A stretch of DNA of 13,217 nt from Deltaproteobacteria bacterium (GTDB lineage: Bacteria; Desulfobacterota; Syntrophia; Syntrophales; Smithellaceae). Position 1 is the stretch's first letter. Each line of letters starts with the position of its first letter. This document shows, one piece after another, positions 1-4,931 of the stretch. The stretch lies in contig SBEK01000121.1 of the NCBI GenBank assembly GCA_009668925.1, forward strand, positions 1-13,217, read 5' to 3'. Made by a program: the position numbers and the translations under genes. The notes beneath the pieces were generated by a model. That model made no database searches, was not told the origin of the DNA, and was given only the letters and a program-made list of their open reading frames with translations.

Positions 1-556
1 GTTTCATGGGCTTTGTCGGCAACAAGCCCTTTTTCTTGCCGACCAGGGGAAATAAGAGATTGACCGGGAACGGCAGATAGTCTCCGATCGATGTAATGAT
101 AATTTGTTTAACTTTTGTTTTGGGTCTTAAGTCGATCATTCGGTTCGCCAGCAGATCGACCGTAATGAGGATCTTGGAACCGGAATCGTTGAGCTGATGT
201 TCGAGTTCGCGGTCGGAGTAGGTCGGGTTGTTTAGAACAACAATGGCGCCCAGTCTATGGGTAGCGTAGTAGGCCACGACGCAGGGAATCATGTTCGGCA
301 GGATGATGGCGACGGCGTCGCCTTTTTTGATGCCCATGCCGGCCAGGCAGGTGGCGAAACGATCCACCATGTCTTTAAGCGCCTTGTAGGTCATAATGTA
401 GCCCTGGAAGTTCAGAGCCATGCGGTCGGGAAACTTGGCTGTCGACCGGTCCAGGATATCGGGCATGCAGATTTCTTCGTATTGGATTTTTTCAGGAACA
501 CCTTTGTCGTAAGATTTTAACCACGGTTTTGACGCATAAGATACTTCTCCAGCCAT
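1..556 (-). CDS. Long-chain fatty-acid--CoA ligase (FadD-like), N-terminal part only
   Basis: The gene reads leftwards and leaves the window after about 185 codons. The start ATG (556-554) is preceded by a strong ribosome binding site, GGAGGG, at 570-565. The protein opens with MAGEVSYASKPWLKSYDKG, and the KPWLKSYDKGVP stretch is typical of bacterial long-chain acyl-CoA ligases. It continues with a DRxALNFQGYIMTYKAL segment (about residues 44-61), GIKKGDAVAIILPN (about 75-88) and a LGAIVVLNNPTYSDRELEHQL segment (about 102-122), all N-terminal ANL-superfamily landmarks. The ATP-binding TSGTTG loop and catalytic lysine would lie beyond the edge, so activity cannot be judged. Such enzymes convert a fatty acid, ATP and CoA to acyl-CoA plus AMP, the entry step of beta-oxidation. 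The family is clear. The exact chain-length preference is inferred. Confidence 0.9.
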   Translation of the reverse strand, partial: MAGEVSYASKPWLKSYDKGVPEKIQYEEICMPDILDRSTAKFPDRMALNFQGYIMTYKALKDMVDRFATCLAGMGIKKGDAVAIILPNMIPCVVAYYATHRLGAIVVLNNPTYSDRELEHQLNDSGSKILITVDLLANRMIDLRPKTKVKQIIITSIGDYLPFPVNLLFPLVGKKKGLLPTKPMK

Positions 557-771
557 TTTAACTTCCCTCCTAAGTTTAGTTAAGACGATGTGAATGAAGC
601 AAACCAGTTTGAACGCTGTCTTTTTTGTGATTAATTCCTGATCTTGATTCCTCCTTGAATGTTGGATTTGATGTTTGTGTGAATAAAAAATGAGTGCTCG
701 CGGCCTCGGGCCGGACAGACTTTTAGCAATTTTTTCGAACAAAAGCCATAAAATATTCCCGCAGAGGGGCG

Positions 772-789
772 GCCGGATTCATATCCGGC
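772..789. promoter_or_regulatory. Perfect dyad GCCGGAT-TCAT-ATCCGGC
   Basis: Seven-base arms (772-778 and 783-789) are perfectly complementary around a TCAT centre. The dyad lies 22 bases left of the TGTAAA half-site chain, in the upstream region shared by the ligase and the amphi-Trp gene. It could be an operator or an RNA hairpin. No T-run follows on either strand, so it does not look like an intrinsic terminator. Function is unknown. Confidence 0.4.
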
Positions 790-810
790 GCTATTTCGAC
801 TATTTAGCTT

Positions 811-835
811 TGTAAATATTTTACATCACTGTAAA
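811..835. promoter_or_regulatory. Candidate operator: three alternating TGTAAA half-sites
   Basis: The sequence carries TGTAAA (811-816), TTTACA (820-825) and TGTAAA (830-835). Neighbouring half-sites make two overlapping dyads, TGTAAA-TAT-TTTACA and TTTACA-TCAC-TGTAAA. Such compact palindromes are typical of dimeric repressors, for example the TetR type, but the pattern does not let me name the regulator. Its place between a fatty-acid ligase gene and a divergent small operon would suit control of either. Confidence 0.45.
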
Positions 836-911
836 CATTGTTTCGGATTATTTTTGTGGCCCTGGAAAACTGAGCCGGCGTCCGCGGTTACCCGGCGTGA
901 CCGCAAAGGGC

Positions 912-939
912 TTGACAGCGGGATTTCTTTCAGGATACG
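912..939 (+). promoter_or_regulatory. Weak candidate sigma70 promoter for the amphi-Trp/PHP pair
   Basis: A perfect TTGACA lies at 912-917, followed after 16 bases by GATACG (934-939), which matches the -10 consensus at only three of six positions. Transcription would start about 15 bases ahead of the ATG at 961, so the leader would be very short. The -35 box is good and the -10 is poor, so this is tentative. Confidence 0.3.
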
Positions 940-960
940 TTGAAACAGAAAGGGATGGCG

Positions 961-1185
961 ATGAAAAAGAAAAAAAGAGATATGGAAAAAACCTACCCGA
1001 CCGCCGAATTTGTCGCGAAACTCCGCCGTCTGGCCGATGCGCTGGAAACCGGCAAACGTTTCGCCATCATGATTGCGGGAGAGAGACTAACGGTTGGGTC
1101 CGACGCGGTGTTCAGCGTGGAGCATGAACGGGAAGGGAAACGCGAAGAAATTGAGTTCCAGATCAAATGGACAAACCGGTCCTGA
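961..1185 (+). CDS. Amphi-Trp domain protein, 74 aa
   Basis: This small basic-start protein has the layout of the amphi-Trp family (named for an amphipathic pattern ending in a conserved tryptophan). A lysine-rich N-terminus (MKKKKRDMEK) is followed by a helix FVAKLRRLADALETGKR (about residues 15-31). Alternating strands come next (FAIMIAGERLTVG, then a SVEHEREG stretch), with a final EIEFQIKW containing the Trp near residue 70. I chose ATG 961 because GAAAGGG stands six bases ahead of it. An upstream TTG (940) and ATG (955) in frame lack such spacing. The PHP gene follows after 31 bases, probably in one transcript. The family's biochemical role is not established, so no function is claimed. 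The family call rests on pattern recognition. Confidence 0.75.
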   Translation: MKKKKRDMEKTYPTAEFVAKLRRLADALETGKRFAIMIAGERLTVGSDAVFSVEHEREGKREEIEFQIKWTNRS

Positions 1186-1216
1186 CGCAGTTCAATGCCC
1201 GGCCAGCCTTTTTCCT

Positions 1217-1858
1217 ATGACCGCATTTGATATTCATATTCACACCCGGAGATATTCCGGATGCTCCTTTATTCAATTTGAAGATGTGATTGGACAGGCT
1301 GTGGCGGCGCGCCTTGCAGGTATTGCGCTCACCGAGCACGGCATGCGCTGGCCGGATGAGGAGTTCGAAGCGCTGCGCCGGCAGGGAGACGCTGAGGGGA
1401 TTGTGTTGATCAACGGGCAGGAGATTCATGCCCGGGATTCCCGGGGACGGTCCGAAGGAGAATTCCTCCTTTTCGGCCTTAAGCGCAGCGTGACCGAAAC
1501 GCTGACGGCGGCCGACCTGATCGAGACCGTTCATGCCGAAGGCGGCATCGTCATCGCCGCACATCCTTACAAACTCTCGCGCGGCGGAAGGTCGCATTAC
1601 TATGGAGCGGGCGATCGGGTGTATCAGCTGCCGCTGGACGGCATCGAGTTGCTCCATCCCGATCACAATGAGTCGGCCGTGGAGAAAGTCCGGCGGGCGA
1701 TGGCGGAGATGAAGATTCCCGGCACCGGGGGAAGCGATGCGCATAAGATTCTGAACATCGGCGCTTACGCCACGGTGTTCCAAAATCCGGTCCGAAATGA
1801 AGAAGACTTTATCCGCGAGATCCGGGCGGGCAGAATCCGCGCAGAAAAACGTGGATAA
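1217..1858 (+). CDS. PHP-domain metal-dependent phosphoesterase, 213 aa
   Basis: The protein starts directly with the PHP signature DIHIHT (H7, H9). The other expected metal ligands follow: TEH (E40, H41), GQEIH (E69), AAHPY (H116) and GGSDAH (D174, H176). This complete set predicts an active hydrolase of phosphoesters with a two- or three-metal centre, likely cytosolic because no signal or membrane segment is seen. The substrate cannot be read; relatives act on nucleotides, histidinol phosphate or small signalling molecules. ATG 1217 is preferred because PHP proteins usually begin within a few residues of the first HxH. No good ribosome binding site precedes it, which suggests coupling to the upstream amphi-Trp gene. 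An in-frame ATG at 1124 inside that gene is less likely. A palindromic repeat begins 19 bases after the stop. Confidence 0.88.
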   Translation: MTAFDIHIHTRRYSGCSFIQFEDVIGQAVAARLAGIALTEHGMRWPDEEFEALRRQGDAEGIVLINGQEIHARDSRGRSEGEFLLFGLKRSVTETLTAADLIETVHAEGGIVIAAHPYKLSRGGRSHYYGAGDRVYQLPLDGIELLHPDHNESAVEKVRRAMAEMKIPGTGGSDAHKILNIGAYATVFQNPVRNEEDFIREIRAGRIRAEKRG

Positions 1859-1876
1859 CGTGAAGGGTGAAACGGT

Positions 1877-1922
1877 GTAGGGAACGGCCTGTAACCTTCA
1901 GGTTATCGCGACCGTTCCCTGC
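1877..1922 (+). repeat. 46-bp palindromic repeat, copy 1 (possible bidirectional terminator)
   Basis: This element is identical, base for base, to the reverse complement of 2761-2806. It folds as an outer 9-bp stem (AGGGAACGG, 1879-1887, with CCGTTCCCT, 1912-1920). The arms grow to 11 pairs with one G-T wobble and a closing G-C. An inner stem TAACCT/AGGTTA (1892-1897 and 1900-1905) sits inside an asymmetric internal loop. It lies between the convergent stops of the PHP gene (1858) and the enoyl-CoA hydratase gene (1942). That placement suits a transcription-ending or mRNA-stabilising hairpin, although no long T-run follows. The exact duplication suggests a dispersed REP-like family. Confidence 0.85.
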
Positions 1923-1941
1923 GGATAGATCATTACAATGC

Positions 1942-2709
1942 TTACTCGCCGATGAAGTTCGGTTCGCGCTTCTGCAGGAACGCTGTGATGCCTTCCACGG
2001 CGTCTTTGCTGGCACCGAGTTTCTTGGACCATTCCATATCCACCTTCAGTCCTTCGTCGAAACCTTTATCCAGTCCCACGTTCATGCCGTCCAGCACCGC
2101 GGCGACGGCCAGCGGCGGACGTTTGGTCAGGGCGACGGCAAAAGCCGTCGCTTCTGCGAGCAGATCGGCGGCCGGAACGACTTTGTCCACGAGACCAATG
2201 GCCAGCGCCTCGGCCGGAGAAAGCCGTTTACTGAAGAGGATCATGTCCAGCGCTTTGGGTTTTCCCAGAAGCCGCGGCAGTCTCTGGATGCCGCCCCAGC
2301 CGGGGGTGATGCCCAGGTTGACTTCCGGCAGTCCGATAAAGGCTTTGGGGTTGTCCGTCATGATGCGGAAGTGGCAGGCAATCGCCGTCTCGCAGCCGCC
2401 GCCCAGGGCATGGCCGTTGATGGCCGCGATGTACGGTTTGGTGGAACGCGAGATCGCGTTCATGATTTCGTTGCCGTTGGGGCCCTTCGCGATGTTGGCG
2501 ATGTCGGAGACATCCATACCGGCCGAGAAGCCCTTGTCGCCCGCGCCCGTGATGATGACGGCCCGCGTTTCTTTGTTTTTTTCGATGGCATTCACCGCAT
2601 CGAAAAACTCTTCCCGGATGCCCAGGTTGACGGAGTTCATCGGGGGACGATTCAAAACGATGGTGGTTACGAAATCCTTGGTCGAGACAATAATGTTTTT
2701 GTATTCCAT
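1942..2709 (-). CDS. Enoyl-CoA hydratase/isomerase (crotonase family), 255 aa
   Basis: The protein has standard crotonase length and motifs. FSAGMDVSDI (61-70) and the GHALGGGCETA segment (99-109) form the oxyanion-hole regions. E107 (GGGCE) and E129 (GLPEVNLG) match the two catalytic glutamates of rat mitochondrial enoyl-CoA hydratase, so water addition across a trans-2-enoyl-CoA double bond is expected. GWGGIQRLPRLLG (137-149) and SPAEALAIGLVDKVV (164-178) are also typical. The C-terminus (DAVEGITAFLQKREPNF) is that of a hydratase. AAGGAGAG ahead of the ATG supports the start. It is the last gene of the minus-strand cluster and probably acts with the thiolase in beta-oxidation or its reverse. 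Two identical palindromes in inverted orientation bracket it. The spacer 2710-2760 also has a 7-bp tandem TGTTCTA (2738-2751) of unknown meaning. Confidence 0.93.
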   Translation of the reverse strand: MEYKNIIVSTKDFVTTIVLNRPPMNSVNLGIREEFFDAVNAIEKNKETRAVIITGAGDKGFSAGMDVSDIANIAKGPNGNEIMNAISRSTKPYIAAINGHALGGGCETAIACHFRIMTDNPKAFIGLPEVNLGITPGWGGIQRLPRLLGKPKALDMILFSKRLSPAEALAIGLVDKVVPAADLLAEATAFAVALTKRPPLAVAAVLDGMNVGLDKGFDEGLKVDMEWSKKLGASKDAVEGITAFLQKREPNFIGE

Positions 2710-2760
2710 TTCTTTCTCTCCTTTCTCTGTCAGAAATTGTTCTATGTTCTAGGTTCGTTA

Positions 2761-2806
2761 GCAGGGAACGGTCGCGATAACCTGAAGGTTACAGGCCGTT
2801 CCCTAC
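2761..2806 (-). repeat. 46-bp palindromic repeat, copy 2 (inverted to copy 1)
   Basis: This is the exact reverse complement of 1877-1922, with the same two nested stems. The last three bases of the SMP-30 gene, its TAG stop (2803-2805), belong to the repeat. Read in the direction of the SMP-30 gene, the repeat is oriented as copy 1 is relative to the PHP gene. The spacing differs: it is 19 bases after the PHP stop and overlaps the SMP-30 stop. It may end or attenuate transcription between the SMP-30 and hydratase genes. Confidence 0.85.
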
Positions 2807-3675
2807 GACTGATGCACCAGGCGCAGGCCGGGATATGGTACTTCGAAAAAGGGAACATTCGTCCCGCCGAGGCTGCCGATAAATGCGGTTCGCCGGTCTT
2901 TTCCGCCGAAACAAATATTGGCCGGACGCCGGATGGTGATGCCCTGCGGGTCCCGGATGTAGATTTTCAATTGACCATGCCCATCGATATAACCGATAGC
3001 ATTGGCCGCGGGAAACGTGACCCAGAGACTGCCTGCTTCATCAAAGGCGATGCCGTCCGGAAACCCGGCCGGTCCCAGAACCGCCGGGCCGTAGACTTCG
3101 GCCCCGCCCAGGCTGCCGCCGGCGCTGATCCGGTAGCGCAGCACACGCCGTTGCATGGTTTCGGCGACGTAAACATACTCTTCGGCCGCGTCCAGCGCGA
3201 CACCGTTGGCAAAATAGATGCCGTCCGCTGCGACCTGCTGCGGCTTGCCCGGCGCGATCATAACCAGACAGCCGTCCGGAGCCGGTCTCTGAAGGGCCGC
3301 ATCGACGTCGGGATTGTCGGTGGAGTTCGAAACCCACAACCGTCCCGCGAAATCCCAGAAGGGGAAGTTGGGGGTGGGCATCCTTCTTCCTTCCGCTTCC
3401 GTCATGAGGACGGTGTGCTCGCCCGAAGGCGCGACAGACTGAACCTCGCCGTTGCCGAGGTTGGCGACAATGCAGTTCCCCTGGGGATCAATGCAAATGC
3501 CGTTCGGGAGCCCGCCCAGGTCTCCAAAAAAAGTCGTAGAGCCGTCGGGTGCGATGCACGCACACCGGCCGTAAGCGTCGGCGGTATAGATGCTTCCGTC
3601 ATCTGCGGCCATGACGCCCTCGGGACGGGTGAGCCCGCCGCCGATGGTCTTGACGTCTTTGAGATCAATGGTCAT
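2803..3675 (-). CDS. SMP-30/gluconolactonase/LRE-like six-bladed propeller protein, 290 aa
   Basis: The sequence shows repeated beta-propeller blades with DG/PDG turns (for example APDGSTTFFGDLGGLPNGI, about 42-60). It keeps the four ligands expected for the single divalent metal of SMP-30-type lactonases: E19 (RPEG), N103 (TPNFPFWD), N157 (FANGVALD) and D207 (FPDGIAFD). Relatives hydrolyse sugar lactones or other lactones and esters; the substrate here is unknown. No signal peptide is seen, so a cytosolic place is likely. ATG 3675 is chosen because GAGAGGA precedes it and it lies just 2 bases after the thiolase stop, implying translational coupling. A longer in-frame start at 3726 would overlap the thiolase and lacks support. 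A lactonase-like enzyme in an acyl-CoA gene cluster suggests a lactone or hydroxy-acyl side product, which is inference. The stop codon sits inside a palindromic repeat. Confidence 0.88.
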   Translation of the reverse strand: MTIDLKDVKTIGGGLTRPEGVMAADDGSIYTADAYGRCACIAPDGSTTFFGDLGGLPNGICIDPQGNCIVANLGNGEVQSVAPSGEHTVLMTEAEGRRMPTPNFPFWDFAGRLWVSNSTDNPDVDAALQRPAPDGCLVMIAPGKPQQVAADGIYFANGVALDAAEEYVYVAETMQRRVLRYRISAGGSLGGAEVYGPAVLGPAGFPDGIAFDEAGSLWVTFPAANAIGYIDGHGQLKIYIRDPQGITIRRPANICFGGKDRRTAFIGSLGGTNVPFFEVPYPGLRLVHQS

Positions 3676-3677
3676 CG

Positions 3678-4859
3678 CTACATCCTCTCGAAGATGGTGG
3701 CCAGCCCCTGGCCGCCGCCGATGCACAGAGAACAGATGGCATACCGGCCGCCGGTGCGTCGCAACTCGTTCATGGCGAAAATGGCGATGCGGGTTCCGCT
3801 CATGCCGTTGGGATGACCGAAAGCGATGGCCCCGCCGTTGGGGTTGACCTTTTCGCGATCGATCTCTTGTCCCTGTGCCTCCAATTCTTTGATGTCGGCC
3901 AGCACCTGCGCGGCAAACGCTTCATTAATTTCGATCACGTCCATATCCGTCATCGTGAGTCCGGCGCGCTTGAGCGCCTTCGGCATGGCGAAAGCCGGCC
4001 CGATCCCCATGATCTTGGGATCGACCCCGGCCACGGCGCAGGTGACCCAGCGCATCCTGGGCGTGTAACCCAGCGCCTTCGCCCGCGCAAGCGTCATGAC
4101 CAGTACGGCCGCAGCCGCGTCATTGCGGCCCGACGACGAGCCGGCGGTCACGGTTCCGTCCTTGAGAAATGCCGGCGGCAGCTGGGCGAGCTTTTCCAGT
4201 GTCGTTTCCCGCGGGTGTTCATCCGTGTCAAAAATGATCTGTCCCTTTTTCTGCGGGACGATGACCGGGATGATCTCCTCCTTGAAATAGCCGGCTTTGA
4301 TCGCCCGGGCGGCGCGCTCCTGACTTCTCAGACCGAAGGCATCCTGTTCCTCGCGGGTGAGCTTATACTGCTTCACCAGGTTTTCCGCCGTCACGCCCAT
4401 CACGAGCGAGTCCTCGGGATTGGGCGCGGTTTCCCGGCGGATGATCTGCGGAGGAGTCAGCGAATAAGCGGCGTCCGCGCGGGGGAGCATCCAGGGCGTC
4501 TGGCTCCAGCTTTCCATGCCGCCGGCGATGTAAATATCGCCGAGCCCCGCCATGATCTGCGTGGCTGCAAAGTTGATCGCCTGCAAGCCTGAGGAGCACT
4601 GCCTTTCCACCGTCACGCCGGGAACGCTGTAGGGCAGCCCCGCTTTGAGGACGGCCCAGCGGGAGGGGTTGTAGGCGGCGTGCCAGGAATTGGACAGGCC
4701 CATGACGACATCTTCAACGAGACCCGGATCGATGCAGGTTTTGTCCACCAGCCCCCGGATGGCCAGCGCTCCCAGTTCTTCCGGACGAAAGCGGGCAATC
4801 GTTCCGCCGACGCGGCCGATGGCGGTCCGCACGCCATCGACGATGACAATTTCTTTCAT
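3678..4859 (-). CDS. Thiolase (acetyl-CoA acetyltransferase/3-ketoacyl-CoA thiolase), 393 aa
   Basis: Length and motifs are those of a type I/II thiolase. C88 in VERQCSSGLQAI is the nucleophile that carries the acyl group. NEAFA (312-316), H349 in GGAIAFGHPNGMSG and C379 in CSLCIGGGQG complete the active site. The enzyme either cleaves 3-ketoacyl-CoA with CoA or condenses two acyl-CoAs. Direction and chain length cannot be read. The usual GNSSGxNDGAAA stretch is GSSSGRNDAAAA here (240-251), a mild departure. AAGGAGT about nine bases ahead of the ATG supports the start. The gene follows the ligase-acyltransferase fusion by 72 bases with no visible terminator and leads into the SMP-30 gene after 2 bases, so these genes are probably co-transcribed. 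Confidence 0.95.
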   Translation of the reverse strand: MKEIVIVDGVRTAIGRVGGTIARFRPEELGALAIRGLVDKTCIDPGLVEDVVMGLSNSWHAAYNPSRWAVLKAGLPYSVPGVTVERQCSSGLQAINFAATQIMAGLGDIYIAGGMESWSQTPWMLPRADAAYSLTPPQIIRRETAPNPEDSLVMGVTAENLVKQYKLTREEQDAFGLRSQERAARAIKAGYFKEEIIPVIVPQKKGQIIFDTDEHPRETTLEKLAQLPPAFLKDGTVTAGSSSGRNDAAAAVLVMTLARAKALGYTPRMRWVTCAVAGVDPKIMGIGPAFAMPKALKRAGLTMTDMDVIEINEAFAAQVLADIKELEAQGQEIDREKVNPNGGAIAFGHPNGMSGTRIAIFAMNELRRTGGRYAICSLCIGGGQGLATIFERM

Positions 4860-4931
4860 GATGCAAACTCCTTTCAGCTATTCGATAAAAAGCAATATTT
4901 CATTTATGCCGGCGGCGCTTCCCCAGGGCTT

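Larger units (their letters stand above)
557..960. other. Divergent intergenic region, 404 bases
   Basis: This AT-richer stretch separates the minus-strand acyl-CoA ligase from the plus-strand amphi-Trp gene. I see no convincing coding region in it: the short open frame starting at 897 has no family features and overlaps the amphi-Trp gene in another frame. It holds a 7-bp-arm hairpin (772-789), a chain of TGTAAA half-sites (811-835) and a TTGACA box (912-917). No well-spaced sigma70 promoter for the ligase was found on the minus strand. No tRNA or known riboswitch core was recognised. Confidence 0.6.

Noticed and set aside
15..43. Inverted repeat GTCGGCAA...TTGCCGAC
   Set aside because: It lies inside the ligase coding region with a 13-base loop, and its codons (VGKKKGLLPT) are plausible protein sequence, so it is probably coincidental.
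884..904. Weak hairpin GCGGTTA...TGACCGC
   Set aside because: It has seven pairs including a wobble and a 7-base loop, no T-run and no matching repeat nearby, so it is not above background for GC-rich DNA.
1952..2752. 266-codon plus-strand open frame
   Set aside because: It mirrors the hydratase gene. The protein is rich in Ser, Pro and Ala without a recognisable fold, and the opposite strand has complete crotonase motifs.
1867..3816. 649-codon open frame on the plus strand
   Set aside because: It lies antisense to the hydratase, SMP-30 and thiolase genes, shows no family motifs, and reads through both palindromic repeats. High GC content explains the lack of stops.
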